From Streptosporangiaceae bacterium (GTDB lineage: Bacteria > Actinomycetota > Actinomycetes > Streptosporangiales > Streptosporangiaceae), in the NCBI GenBank assembly GCA_030041135.1, contig JASHOL010000405.1, positions 1-33,371 on the forward strand: a stretch of DNA of 33,371 nucleotides, read 5' to 3'. The stretch's first letter is position 1. Each line of letters opens with the position of its first letter. A program made the translations under genes and the position numbers. Positions 14,225 through 22,843 of the stretch are shown here, one piece after another. Below the pieces are notes generated by a model, which did not search any database, had not been told where the DNA came from, and worked only from the letters and a program-made list of their open reading frames with translations.

Positions 14225-16672
14225 ATGACGACCGCAAAACACGCACAAGGCCGCCATCGAAGCCGTCCAGCGTTGCCGGCCGAGGCCGCCAGGCCCGACC
14301 GCAGGCTAGGCGCCCAGCCAGCCGACCCCGATCACAAGGCCGCCTCCGAGCCCGCGCGCCGTTCGTGGCTCCCGCTAGCCGGAGCCGCGGTACTTGCCGC
14401 TGGCGCGAATGCGCTCGTCCTCGGCGACTTCCGGCTGCCCTTCCTCGGGCCGGCCATCGGGTTCTGGTTCATCGCTGTCTTTCCTGCGTACTTGGTGTAC
14501 ACGACCGATATCTGGAATGGGTCTCCGGCACTGGAGCGGCTCGGTTATAGCGTCGCGGCGGTCCTGCTGCTGCTCATGCTCGGCGGACTAGCCATCAACA
14601 CGCTCCTGCCTCCACTCGGCGTAGCGCGCCCGCTCGACCCCCTGCCAGTCGTGATCCTTGGCGATGTCATCAACGCGTCTCTGTACGCGTTCCGTCGCCG
14701 GCGACCCCTCACGGTCAGGTGGCGAGCCGGCCTCGCTGGTCTTCGCCCGTACGAGACGCGTCTTCTCGTCGCCGCCGCCATGTGCACGCCGCTGGCCGTC
14801 CTCGGCGCGAATCGCCTGAATAACGGTGCCGGGGACCAGCTCAGCCTTGCTGCCTTGGTCGTCATGGTGGTCACACTGTTCTTCCTGCTCGGCTGGCACA
14901 AGCGGCTGACCGAGCCGGTGATCGGCGCCACGCTTTATCTCATATCGCTGGCGCTCTTGCTGATGACTTCGCTGCGCGGATGGTCGGTCACCGGACACGA
15001 CATACAGACGGAGTACCGCGTCTTCCAGCTGACCGCTGCACATGGGCGATGGAACATCTCCGACTTTCACTCGGCTTACAACGCGTGCCTGAGCATTACG
15101 ATTCTGCCGACAGAGATCGCGAACGTCGTAAACGTCGATCATCCGTATGTGTATAAGGTCTTCTTCCAGGTCCTTTTTGCCCTCTGCCCCGTCCTTGGCT
15201 ACGCTCTCTGCCGCCGCTACGCGCCGAAGGCCATCGCGCTGCTGGCCGCCATCTACTTCATCGGATTCCCCACGTTCTTCGGGGACATGCCATTCCTCAA
15301 CCGGCAGGAGGTGGCCTTCCTTTTCGTCTGCGCGGGAGTGCTGGCCGTTACCAACAGCCGCTGGCCGCAGCGCGTGCGGCGCATCGTCCTGTTCGGTGCG
15401 GCGCTCGGCGTAGAGCTATCGCACTACTCGACCATGTACCTCTTCCTCGGCATGATGGTCGTCGGATGGCTTATTGGCGTGGTCCTCGGCTGGTGGCGGC
15501 GGCACTCCGCCAAGGGTGCTCGGGCCATCCAGGAGAGGCCTTGGTCAGACACTCGCCGGACCGTCGGTCTCGGTTCGGTGCTCGTTTTGGCCGCCATGCT
15601 GGTTCTGTGGGGCGGCTTGGCGACCCAGACGGCTGGACCCTTTCTGACCGACGTCGCGAATGCGATCTCCCAGCTCGGAAAGTCGAGCAGCGCCACCCCG
15701 TACAGCCTGCTGTCCCGGACGACCCTGAGTCCGCAGCAGGTTCTGGACGAATACAGGAGTTCGGCGCTGCAGCAAAATGCCAAGCAGAACGCGGCCACTC
15801 ACGACACTCTCTATTTGCCGTTGTCCACGGTCGACCAGTACGCCACGCCGCTGGCCAATGAACCCGCATTGCCCTTGACGAGCCTTGGCCGCCTGCTCTC
15901 CCGCATCGGCGTCCCGATTGAAACCCTAAACACCGACGTCCGCCAGGGAGCGGCAAAGGACGAGCAGCTCTTCGTGGCTGTCGGCTTTGCCGTCTTTATC
16001 TTCTCGCGCCGTCTGCGCGAGCGCATCAGCCAGGAGTTGCTCTACCTGTGCGTCGGAGCCGTGGCCATGGTCGCAGTGTTCGCGGTATTCCCGAACCTAT
16101 CGGTTGACTACGGGGTCCTTCGCGCGTTCCAGGAAGCCCTGATTCTGGCGGCGCCCATCCTTGTCATCGGCTCGGTTGCAGCGTTCTGGCCATTCGGGCA
16201 GAAGTGGAGCATGCGCATCGCCGCAGCGGTCGCTCTCGGAATATTTATCTCCACCACTGGGCTGATGCCGCAAGTGCTCGGCGGCTATCCCGCGCAGCTC
16301 AGCCTTAACAACAGCGGGCAATACTATGACATCTACTACGTCCACCCTCAGGATCTGGCCGCAGTCGACTGGCTTGAGGGAAAGCCGGGAGTCGTTCCGA
16401 CGGGCCTGCAGGCGCCGCTAGGCGGGACGACAGCGAACATCTTCGCGTTCACGGATCTGTCAGATGTCAATGGCAGCCAGTTCGTCGACACGGTCTACCC
16501 CGTGCTGACCCAGCGATCAAGCTGGGTCCTCCTCAGCTATGCAATCGTGCATACAGGCCGCGCGCCGCTTTATTCGGATGGCCAGCTCATCGAGTACTAC
16601 TACCCGACTGGGCTACTGCAGGCCAACAAGGACCTGGTGTACAACAATGGCGGAGACGAGATCTACAAGTAG
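14225..16672 (+). CDS. Large multi-pass membrane protein, DUF2206-like (possible GT-C transferase or polymerase)
   Basis: About 815 residues with a disordered basic N-terminus (to about 45), then roughly 12-14 membrane helices and a soluble C-terminal region after about residue 675. The first large extracytoplasmic loop contains VTGHDIQTEYRVFQL followed by WNISDFHSAYNACLSITILP, and a later loop GDMPFLNRQEVAFLF; this series resembles the DUF2206 family of archaeal and some bacterial membrane proteins, which is thought to have a GT-C-like fold. The Asp and Glu in GHDIQTE could be catalytic, as GT-C enzymes keep an acidic pair in this loop. It is the only large protein in the locus that could polymerise repeat units or add a lipid-linked sugar outside. 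Starts: ATG 14225 or GTG 14210, neither with a strong ribosome site. It converges with the next gene, 10 bases apart. Confidence 0.75.
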   Translation: MTTAKHAQGRHRSRPALPAEAARPDRRLGAQPADPDHKAASEPARRSWLPLAGAAVLAAGANALVLGDFRLPFLGPAIGFWFIAVFPAYLVYTTDIWNGSPALERLGYSVAAVLLLLMLGGLAINTLLPPLGVARPLDPLPVVILGDVINASLYAFRRRRPLTVRWRAGLAGLRPYETRLLVAAAMCTPLAVLGANRLNNGAGDQLSLAALVVMVVTLFFLLGWHKRLTEPVIGATLYLISLALLLMTSLRGWSVTGHDIQTEYRVFQLTAAHGRWNISDFHSAYNACLSITILPTEIANVVNVDHPYVYKVFFQVLFALCPVLGYALCRRYAPKAIALLAAIYFIGFPTFFGDMPFLNRQEVAFLFVCAGVLAVTNSRWPQRVRRIVLFGAALGVELSHYSTMYLFLGMMVVGWLIGVVLGWWRRHSAKGARAIQERPWSDTRRTVGLGSVLVLAAMLVLWGGLATQTAGPFLTDVANAISQLGKSSSATPYSLLSRTTLSPQQVLDEYRSSALQQNAKQNAATHDTLYLPLSTVDQYATPLANEPALPLTSLGRLLSRIGVPIETLNTDVRQGAAKDEQLFVAVGFAVFIFSRRLRERISQELLYLCVGAVAMVAVFAVFPNLSVDYGVLRAFQEALILAAPILVIGSVAAFWPFGQKWSMRIAAAVALGIFISTTGLMPQVLGGYPAQLSLNNSGQYYDIYYVHPQDLAAVDWLEGKPGVVPTGLQAPLGGTTANIFAFTDLSDVNGSQFVDTVYPVLTQRSSWVLLSYAIVHTGRAPLYSDGQLIEYYYPTGLLQANKDLVYNNGGDEIYK

Positions 16673-16682
16673 CCGCTGCTCC

Positions 16683-17222
16683 TCATGCTCGCCGGACCCG
16701 CACGTAGCGTAGTAGTGCCACCGCCAGAGCGCAGACGACAAGCGCGACGACTCGCAGCGTGCCTTCCGTCGGCCAGGGCGCAAAGTGCGTGGCCCGAATG
16801 CCGAGAGTAACCGGATGCGTTACCGCGTTGACCGACAGATACGCGACAAGGGCCGTAGCGAGAATGGCTGCGGTTTCGGCAGCTGCCAGCGCTGCCGCCG
16901 TCCTTGCCGACGCCGGCCGGACCGGGTTACTACGAGCCCTACGCAGTCGCAGGTACTCGCTGACCGCAAGACCGGCCGCAGCTGCGGCAAAGGCAAGGAC
17001 GCCGCACGTGTCGGTACGCAGACCGGGAATCTCGTACCAGTAGGGACGGGACAGGCCGGCCGGCCGGAAGCTCGCCACGATGCAGGTGCTCACCCAGCAT
17101 GCTCCCGCACCGTAGGCCAGGCCCGCGGCGGCCGCCTCGATGACGAACCTCGCGTTCGATCCGGGATGGGCCGCCGCGCTGCTCACGGTCACCGCCGGCC
17201 GCTGCCCCAGGCGAGTACCCAC
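16683..17222 (-). CDS. Four-helix membrane protein of unknown function
   Basis: A 179-residue protein, Ala-rich, with about four hydrophobic helices (near 26-50, 71-88, 105-130 and 154-172) and a short basic C-terminal end RYVRVRRA. No catalytic motif is visible and I do not recognise the family. The GTG at 17222 follows the TAG of the upstream GT2 gene with no space, and AGAGG within the end of that gene supplies the ribosome site, so the two are translationally coupled. It is the last gene of a three-gene minus-strand operon (GT4, GT2, this gene) and converges with the DUF2206-like gene. It may help anchor the glycosyltransferases or be an accessory of export; this is context only. Confidence 0.7.
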   Translation of the reverse strand: MGTRLGQRPAVTVSSAAAHPGSNARFVIEAAAAGLAYGAGACWVSTCIVASFRPAGLSRPYWYEIPGLRTDTCGVLAFAAAAAGLAVSEYLRLRRARSNPVRPASARTAAALAAAETAAILATALVAYLSVNAVTHPVTLGIRATHFAPWPTEGTLRVVALVVCALAVALLRYVRVRRA

Positions 17223-18323
17223 CTAGGCATCCTCTGACCCAAGCGGCTGGATCGAACTTACCGGATCCCCCCACTTGAAATTGCGGAAGTGCCACATGCC
17301 CTGCACGAAGCCGACGTTGTCGGAGGCCTCCTGCGCCAGCTCGATGTAGGCGTCAAGCAGGCAAGCCGGACTACGCTCCCTGACCGCGATGCGCAACCCC
17401 TTCGGGTAGAGGACATGCGGCAGCAGCGCGGCGAGTGCGAACAAGGGCGGAAACGCAAACGACAGGCCCAGGACGGCGAGCATGAGCGAGGGATAAGGGA
17501 AGAATGTGGGCGGGACCTCCGGCCACTTCGAGTGCATGATGGCCGAGCCGCGCCCGTAAGTCCGACTGCGCCGCAGCGTGTCTCGCAACGTCGGCTCGAA
17601 GTGGTGCACGACCCGCGCGTCGGGGTCGTAGACCAGCCGCATCGCAGGAAATGCCCTGACGAGCCGACGACAAAGGTCATCATCTTCGGAGCCGAAGCCG
17701 ATCTGCTCATCGAACCCGCCAATCGCCAGGAGGGCCGCGCGCCGTGCCGAGAAGTTGGCAGTCGGCAGGAGAGCGACGTCGCGGCGGCCGCGCGGCGGCC
17801 GCGCCAGCCACTTCCGCCGGAGGTAGAGCGTGAAGCGATAAGTGATCTTGTTGCTTGTGGAGAGCTCGAGCTCCTGCGGGTCGAGGGGGTTGTGCCGGGC
17901 GAGATAGGCAAGCACGAATCCCCGTCCCGAGCCGACGGCGATCGCGCCTCCAAGCCCGACGACGTCGTCTTGGTAGCTGCCGAGCAGCGTCCGGGCCCAA
18001 TCTGGATCGGCCTCGCAATCGTCATCGAGAAAGGCAACGATCGGGGCCGTCGCTCGCCCGATGCCCCAGTTCCGCGCGGCAGCGGCGCCGCGCTTGCTCG
18101 CGTGCCGCAAGACGATCGCACCGGCAGCGCGGGCGACATCGCTAGTGGCGTCGGCGGATCCGTCATCGACGACGATGATCTCCAGGTCCGGCCCGATGGT
18201 CTGGGCGTGGAGCGCTGACAGGCAGCGTCCCAGGCCGCTCGCGCCGTTCAGCGAGGGGATCACCACGCTGAGCCTAGGCGACACGAGTGGCTCTGCTTGG
18301 GCTACCGGAGGCGAGGGCTCCAT
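17223..18323 (-). CDS. Family 2 glycosyltransferase with C-terminal membrane segment
   Basis: This 366-residue GT-A enzyme shows LSVVIPSLNG (18-27), VVDDGSADAT (51-60), DDDCEAD (100-106) as the metal site and GSEDDDLCRRL (211-221) as the ED catalytic-base motif, an arrangement close to rhamnosyl- and galactofuranosyl-type transferases such as WcaA/RfbF. Two hydrophobic segments at about 278-306 place it at the membrane, followed by a soluble tail ending in SSIQPLGSEDA. The frame can start at TTG 18332 or ATG 18323, both overlapping the upstream GT4 gene by 50-60 bases; GTG 18284 would cut the overlap to 11 bases and still precede the domain. It is immediately followed by the four-helix protein. 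Sugar specificity is not deducible. Confidence 0.86.
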   Translation of the reverse strand: MEPSPPVAQAEPLVSPRLSVVIPSLNGASGLGRCLSALHAQTIGPDLEIIVVDDGSADATSDVARAAGAIVLRHASKRGAAAARNWGIGRATAPIVAFLDDDCEADPDWARTLLGSYQDDVVGLGGAIAVGSGRGFVLAYLARHNPLDPQELELSTSNKITYRFTLYLRRKWLARPPRGRRDVALLPTANFSARRAALLAIGGFDEQIGFGSEDDDLCRRLVRAFPAMRLVYDPDARVVHHFEPTLRDTLRRSRTYGRGSAIMHSKWPEVPPTFFPYPSLMLAVLGLSFAFPPLFALAALLPHVLYPKGLRIAVRERSPACLLDAYIELAQEASDNVGFVQGMWHFRNFKWGDPVSSIQPLGSEDA

Positions 18324-19446
18324 AGAGGCCAACCGTCGCAGCGGTCACCGCCTCAAGATCCGCGCCATCCGGTGGGCGAAGGTGCGCAGCTCCGGGAACC
18401 GTGACAGCGAGGAAGTCGGTGATAGTCCGGGCGATGTGGTCAGGCGCCCGAGGCGGAAATGTCCATTGCGACCCCGCGAGCTGCTCGCCAAGTCCCCCGA
18501 CTGCACTGCCGACCACTGGCACGCCGAAGGCGCGGGCCAGGCTCTCGACCCCGCTCTGCGCGGCTCGTCGGTACGGCAGCACGACTGCATCCGCAATCCC
18601 GAACCAGGAGGCTACGTCCCCGTCGGGGACGTAGCCAGTCATGATCACCAGGCCGCGCAGCCCGTTGACAGCGATCAGCCGGACCAGCTTGCCGCGGTAC
18701 AACCGGTCCCGAATCTCCAGCGCTCGGAAAGCCCCGCGCCTCGGCCGGACGTCACCGGCGATAACCACGCGCACGTTGCTTAGACCTCCGGCGATGTCCT
18801 TGTGCGCTAGCGTCAGCGCCTGGATCAAGTCGTCCAGGCCTTTGTCTACGTGAATGAAACCGAATGCCAGCAGGATTCTCGCATCGCCGAGGCCAAACCG
18901 GACGCGGAGCTCATCGCCCGTCGACGAGGCGGGCCAGGGCTGGGCACTCGGATGCGGAATGATACTGATCTTGCTATCGGGTAGGCCAGTCTCCGCGATC
19001 AGCGCGCCCCGCGAGGCCTCGGAGTGAACGATGACTTGATCGCATCGTCGGACAATCCGGCGGTGCACCGCCTCGCCCAGGGCCCGGAGCAGCGCAGTCT
19101 CGCGCGAGACCTCATGCAGGGTCACGACAACCGGCGTGTTGAAATCACGCCGGATCGCATCGAGCCAGCGCAGAAGAGCCAGGGTCCGCGGACCAAATGC
19201 AGCTATCGCGAACTGAACGTGTATGACGTCTGGCTGCCATTCCTCCACGGCCCGTTTCATTCGTTTGTACGCCTGGCCATCCGGCTTGACGTCGCCGATG
19301 ACCTCCGGCGGCGCGCCGTGGCCGACATACGGAACTACGATGCGAGTCTCGTTGCCCGCGTGCCGAACGCCATTCGCGATCATCCAGGTGTAGTCGCCTA
19401 TTCCGTCGCGGGCTGGCGGGTAGGGGCTTACATAGAGGACCTTCAT
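18274..19446 (-). CDS. Family 4 glycosyltransferase (GT-B fold)
   Basis: A 390-residue retaining glycosyltransferase. The N-terminal domain has MKVLYVSPYPPARDGIGDYT with the Gly-Ile-Gly-Asp-Tyr loop, and LHEVS and HSEASR segments typical of the GT4 mannosyltransferase-like group. The donor domain includes ILLAFGFIHVDKGLDDLIQA, then GYVPDGDVASWFGIADAVVL and PYRRAAQSGVESLARAFGVP, where the usual E-x7-E motif is changed to a shorter Q-S-G-V-E form seen in the 'glycosyltransferase with PYRxxxQSG' branch. ATG 19446 has only a weak GTGAG upstream. It is the first gene of the minus-strand operon that continues with GT2 and the four-helix protein. A perfect 12-base inverted repeat lies in its codons for GYVPDGDVA. 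The gene reads intact. Confidence 0.86.
   Translation of the reverse strand: MKVLYVSPYPPARDGIGDYTWMIANGVRHAGNETRIVVPYVGHGAPPEVIGDVKPDGQAYKRMKRAVEEWQPDVIHVQFAIAAFGPRTLALLRWLDAIRRDFNTPVVVTLHEVSRETALLRALGEAVHRRIVRRCDQVIVHSEASRGALIAETGLPDSKISIIPHPSAQPWPASSTGDELRVRFGLGDARILLAFGFIHVDKGLDDLIQALTLAHKDIAGGLSNVRVVIAGDVRPRRGAFRALEIRDRLYRGKLVRLIAVNGLRGLVIMTGYVPDGDVASWFGIADAVVLPYRRAAQSGVESLARAFGVPVVGSAVGGLGEQLAGSQWTFPPRAPDHIARTITDFLAVTVPGAAHLRPPDGADLEAVTAATVGLYGALASGSPSRATRVA
18610..18636. repeat. Perfect 12-bp inverted repeat with a 3-base loop
   Basis: The arms GGCTACGTCCCC (18610-18621) and GGGGACGTAGCC (18625-18636) are perfectly complementary around GTC. The element is inside the GT4 gene and encodes GYVPDGDVA on the minus strand. 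The transcript would form a very stable hairpin. Chance occurrence of such an exact stem in a window this size is low, although the protein motif itself is conserved and accounts for part of it. Confidence 0.65.
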
Positions 19447-20007
19447 GACGAGTCTTCACTCACGCGCGGCGTTACCAGCGGTATCGCATAGAAGACGCGA
19501 CATTGGCCGACGCTGGCGACGCCGATCCCACGGGCTGGATCAACACCGAGCTCCTTACTCGCGATCACGCAATCAACTTAGAGTACGTGCGGTGAATATG
19601 TCCTAGATCGGCGCAGGTTCGCCGCCAGGACTGCGACCGCTGCGCCGCCAGACGCGGCGAGTTACCGATATGTGCGCAGCGACGCGCCAGGGGAAGCGCC
19701 AGCGACGAGTCACAGCCAGCGGCAAAGTCAGATCGCCGCTAGGACACGCAATTTGCAACGACCGATAAGACCCTTACACCAGTATATGTCAGGAAGATAT
19801 TAACATCAACCCCAATGAGTACTAAATATTCTATTTCTAGGCAGACCGACATCGCTGCCCTGTTAGACTCCGTTGCTGGCACGGTTAAGGATCACTTCAT
19901 ACCACGCGGGCTTCTGGCGGCGCACCAAGTCTGCTGAGACCACCAGAGAGGCGTTGGAGCCGTCCGCGATCGAGCCGGATTTGCGGGCGGGGACGCGGAG
20001 GTAATAG
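19447..20007. other. AT-rich divergent intergenic region, likely promoters
   Basis: This 561-base gap separates the minus-strand GT4 operon from the right GH16 gene. From about 19740 to 19850 it is far more AT-rich than anything else in the window, with TTACAC (19774-19779) and TATTAA (19798-19803) spaced 18 bases apart as a possible promoter toward the GH16 gene. No frame here looks coding. The GH16 ribosome site GGAGG lies close to 20000. A foreign origin for this segment is possible. Confidence 0.4.
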
Positions 20008-20877
20008 ATGGGCCGGTGGAAGCTCGCGCTCGGCGTGCTCATCGTGCTGGCCATCGCTTTCTGGGATTTCCGCCCGACCAGCCAGTCGGCCGCCACCGGC
20101 ACCACGTCGGCGCCGACAACGACGGCATCGCCGTCCCCGTCGCCGACCCCGTCCGTCCCTGCCGTCCCCGGCGCCCTCAAGCCGGTGGGAACGCCAGAGT
20201 TCACCGCCGACTTCGCGGGGGCGACGCTGGACCGCTCAGTCTGGGACACCTGCTACCCCTGGTTGAGCCAGCAGGGCTGCCAGAATTTCGGGAACACCGA
20301 GGAAACGGAGTGGTACCTGCCGTCGCAGGTCAAGGTCGGCGGCGGGACGCTCCAGCTCGTCGCGCAGCGGCGCCGGACGGCCGGCACGACGGCTAGTGGC
20401 AGCCCGAAGGAGTTCGACTGCCGTTCCGGGATGGTGACGTCCCATCCCGGTTTCAATTTCGAGTATGGCTATGTCCAGGTGGTGGCCAGGATCCCGGCGA
20501 ACAACGGCCTCTGGTCCGCGGTCTGGCTAGCCGCATCGAACTACCAGTGGCCACCCGAGATGGACATGATCGAGGAGTGGGGTGATGGCTACCACGCGGG
20601 ATCGTTCTTCCACGCATACCCGCGGACCGTGTCGTCCTACAAGGGCCTGATCCTCCCCTACGTGCGGGCTACCGGCTGGCATACATTCGCGCTCTCCTGG
20701 ACGAAGCACCAGCTGACGTTCTTCATGGACGGAAAGGTCACGCTCGTCGTGCACTCGCGGATCCCCCATCTGAAGATGTACCTGATCGCTGACGTCGCCG
20801 ACTTCGAGCCCATCGGCGGGGCGAACCAGTGCTCGGGCACGATGATCATCAAGTCGATCCAGGTCTGGAAGCGCTAG
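20008..20877 (+). CDS. Membrane-anchored glycoside hydrolase family 16 enzyme (right copy)
   Basis: A 289-residue GH16 enzyme. The catalytic signature is EMDMIE (E184 nucleophile, D186, E189 acid/base), preceded by the aromatic WPP. Residues 5-20 are a hydrophobic signal or anchor, followed by a Thr/Ser/Pro-rich linker to about residue 60, so the jelly-roll domain is extracytoplasmic. Cysteines in [19 protein letters not shown] and NQCSG match the left copy, suggesting conserved disulfides. It shares with that copy the run E-E-x-E-W-Y-L-P-S-Q and the C-terminal IKS-x-x-x-WK ending. ATG 20008 has GGAGG about 7 bases upstream. Its stop codon overlaps that of hemL on the other strand (CTAG). A role in trimming, releasing or turning over the locus's own glycan is inferred; the exact polymer is unknown. 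Confidence 0.9.
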   Translation: MGRWKLALGVLIVLAIAFWDFRPTSQSAATGTTSAPTTTASPSPSPTPSVPAVPGALKPVGTPEFTADFAGATLDRSVWDTCYPWLSQQGCQNFGNTEETEWYLPSQVKVGGGTLQLVAQRRRTAGTTASGSPKEFDCRSGMVTSHPGFNFEYGYVQVVARIPANNGLWSAVWLAASNYQWPPEMDMIEEWGDGYHAGSFFHAYPRTVSSYKGLILPYVRATGWHTFALSWTKHQLTFFMDGKVTLVVHSRIPHLKMYLIADVADFEPIGGANQCSGTMIIKSIQVWKR

Positions 20878-22181
20878 CCCAGGGCTGCCGCCGCCGCGCG
20901 CGCGGCCTGAGGCAGCGCATCCGCGATCACGCCCACCGCCGCGTCGTCGTGCGCGGCCGACAGGAACCAGGCCTCGTAGCCTGACGGCGGCAGGTAGACC
21001 CCCTGATCGAGCATCGCGTGGAAGAAGGCGGCGTAGGCGGCCGCGGACTGGCCGCGGGCGCCGGCATAGTCGCGGACGGTCTCGGTCACGCCAAGGAACA
21101 CCGAGAACAGGCTGCCCGCCTCCTGCAGCCGGAACGGCACGCCAGCCTCGGTGAGTGCGTCTGCGGCGAGCTTGGCCACGGTCCCGGCGGCCTGGTCCAC
21201 CCGTGCATAGACCTCCGGCGTGCACTCGCGCAGCGTCGCCGTGCCCGCCGCGGTCGCCAGCGGGTTCCCCGAGAGCGTGCCGGCCTGGTAGACCGGGCCG
21301 GACGGCGCCAGCCGCTCCATGATCTCGGCCCGGCCGCCGAACGCCGCAGCAGGCAGCCCGCCGCCCATGACCTTGCCGAAGGTCATGAGGTCCGCGGCGA
21401 CGCCCTCGTGCCCGTACCATCCGGACCGGGTGACCCGGAAGCCGGTCAGCACTTCGTCCATGATCAGCAGCGCGCCGTGCTCAGCGCATAGCGCGGCGAG
21501 CAGTTCGTTGAATCCGCCGGCAGGCGGGACGATGCCCATGTTGGCCGGGCAGGCCTCGGTGATCACGCACGCGATCTCGGCCCCGCTGTCCGCGAACGCC
21601 TGCCGGACGGCGGCCTCGTCGTTATAGGGCAGCACCACTGTCTCGGCGGCGGCCGCCCCGGTGACGCCGGGCGAGTCAGGCAGACCGAGGGTCGCGACGC
21701 CAGAGCCCGCCGCGGCCAGCAGTGCGTCAACGTGCCCGTGATAGCAGCCCGCGAACTTCACCACCAGCCGCCGGCCGGTGTACCCCCTGGCCAGCCGGAT
21801 CGCGGTCATCGTGGCCTCGGTGCCCGAGTTGACCAGCCGTACTCGCTCCACTGGCGCCCGGTCGATGATCTCGGCCGCGAGTTCCGCCTCGCCCTCGGTA
21901 ACGGTGCCGAAGGAGGTCCCGTTAACGACCGCGGCCTGGACCGCTGAGACGACGGCTGGGTGCGCATGCCCGAGGATCATCGGGCCCCACGAGCAGACCA
22001 GGTCCACGTACTTGTTGCCGTCGACATCGGTCAGGTAAGGGCCCCGTCCGGCAGCCATGAAGACCGGGTCGCCGCCCACCGATCCGAAGGCGCGCACGGG
22101 CGAGTTGACTCCGCCGGGCATCAGCGTGCTGGCGCGCGCGAACAACTCGGCGGACCGCTGCCGCCGGCTTTGCTGATTCAT
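20874..22181 (-). CDS. hemL: Glutamate-1-semialdehyde 2,1-aminomutase
   Basis: This 435-residue PLP enzyme converts glutamate-1-semialdehyde to 5-aminolevulinate, the second step of the C5 tetrapyrrole route after HemA. The catalytic lysine is K270 in [12 protein letters not shown]. Other hallmarks are [12 protein letters not shown] (21-32), [15 protein letters not shown] (118-132) for phosphate binding, CYHGHVD (146-152) and the PLP-ring aspartate in MDEVLTGFR (241-249). Length is normal for the family. ATG 22181 overlaps the stop of the prim-pol-like gene by one base (TGATG) with GAGGAG about 10 bases upstream. It sits at the far end of the heme cluster, away from rex-hemA, so it may rely on a different promoter. 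Its stop codon interlocks with that of the convergent GH16 gene. Confidence 0.97.
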   Translation of the reverse strand: MNQQSRRQRSAELFARASTLMPGGVNSPVRAFGSVGGDPVFMAAGRGPYLTDVDGNKYVDLVCSWGPMILGHAHPAVVSAVQAAVVNGTSFGTVTEGEAELAAEIIDRAPVERVRLVNSGTEATMTAIRLARGYTGRRLVVKFAGCYHGHVDALLAAAGSGVATLGLPDSPGVTGAAAAETVVLPYNDEAAVRQAFADSGAEIACVITEACPANMGIVPPAGGFNELLAALCAEHGALLIMDEVLTGFRVTRSGWYGHEGVAADLMTFGKVMGGGLPAAAFGGRAEIMERLAPSGPVYQAGTLSGNPLATAAGTATLRECTPEVYARVDQAAGTVAKLAADALTEAGVPFRLQEAGSLFSVFLGVTETVRDYAGARGQSAAAYAAFFHAMLDQGVYLPPSGYEAWFLSAAHDDAAVGVIADALPQAARAAAAALG

Positions 22182-22843
22182 CAGCCAGTCTCCTCGCAGG
22201 CATCGGCCAGGACCTCGAGCAGGCGCAGGCCATCCGGTAGCTCATGACTGCCAGGGTCGCGCAGCCAGCGTGCGACGCCGCCGCCGTGGCGTGACGGCGG
22301 CGCAGTCACGTAACTATCCCGGCAATGCCAGCGTAGCCCGGACACATCGGCCACTTCCTCGGGCTCGCAGTCGAGGTGGCATGACCACCACTCGTTCTCG
22401 TCCGCCGGCGCGCCTCTGGTGCGGACAAAGAAATGGGCCCGGTCCCCGGCGCTGATCGCCACGGGGCCGGGCCGCAGGCCTGACCGCTCCATCCGACTGA
22501 GGGCCGAGATCCCTACCCGCGCCGGCACGTCCAGGACGTCAAACACGCGGCCGGTGGCGAGGATCACATTCGCCTCGGGCATCGTCATCCACCATCGCCC
22601 GATAATGCTGAGGTCCGTGCTCGCCAGCATCTGCCATGCGGGTGACAGCGGGTGGGCACCCGGCGACGGGCAGCCGACACGGTCGCACGAGCAGGCCCGC
22701 TGCACGTCTGCGGACCGCTGCGCCCGGCCCGGCGGGAAGGCGCCTGCGCAGACAGGCCAGCCCATCATGGCGTACCTGACTGCCGCTTCGGCCGTCTTAC
22801 TCTCGGCCCTGCGGCGCCGTACTCGCAGTACAGCTTCGACCAA
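22181..22843 (-). CDS. Prim-pol-like domain protein, catalytic motif apparently degenerate
   Basis: A 220-residue protein resembling the N-terminal domain of actinobacterial 'bifunctional DNA primase/polymerase' proteins. The Cys-rich stretch [20 protein letters not shown] (C51, C53, C58) and the later [15 protein letters not shown] (93-107) are typical of the group. In active archaeo-eukaryotic primases the last part carries a D-x-D metal motif; here the second acid is replaced (FDVLDVP), so polymerase activity is doubtful. No helicase or other domain follows, unlike full-length plasmid primases. The frame starts at TTG 22843, with no good ribosome site; a later start before the Cys motif cannot be excluded. 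It is coupled to hemL by a TGATG overlap. Homologues of this short form are common in Streptomyces genomes, and their role is unknown. Confidence 0.72.
   Translation of the reverse strand: MVEAVLRVRRRRAESKTAEAAVRYAMMGWPVCAGAFPPGRAQRSADVQRACSCDRVGCPSPGAHPLSPAWQMLASTDLSIIGRWWMTMPEANVILATGRVFDVLDVPARVGISALSRMERSGLRPGPVAISAGDRAHFFVRTRGAPADENEWWSCHLDCEPEEVADVSGLRWHCRDSYVTAPPSRHGGGVARWLRDPGSHELPDGLRLLEVLADACEETG

Noticed and set aside
16507..16528. GACCCAGC/GCTGGGTC hairpin in the DUF2206-like gene
   Set aside because: Eight-base stem in the middle of coding sequence, within what chance allows, with no context for a regulatory role.
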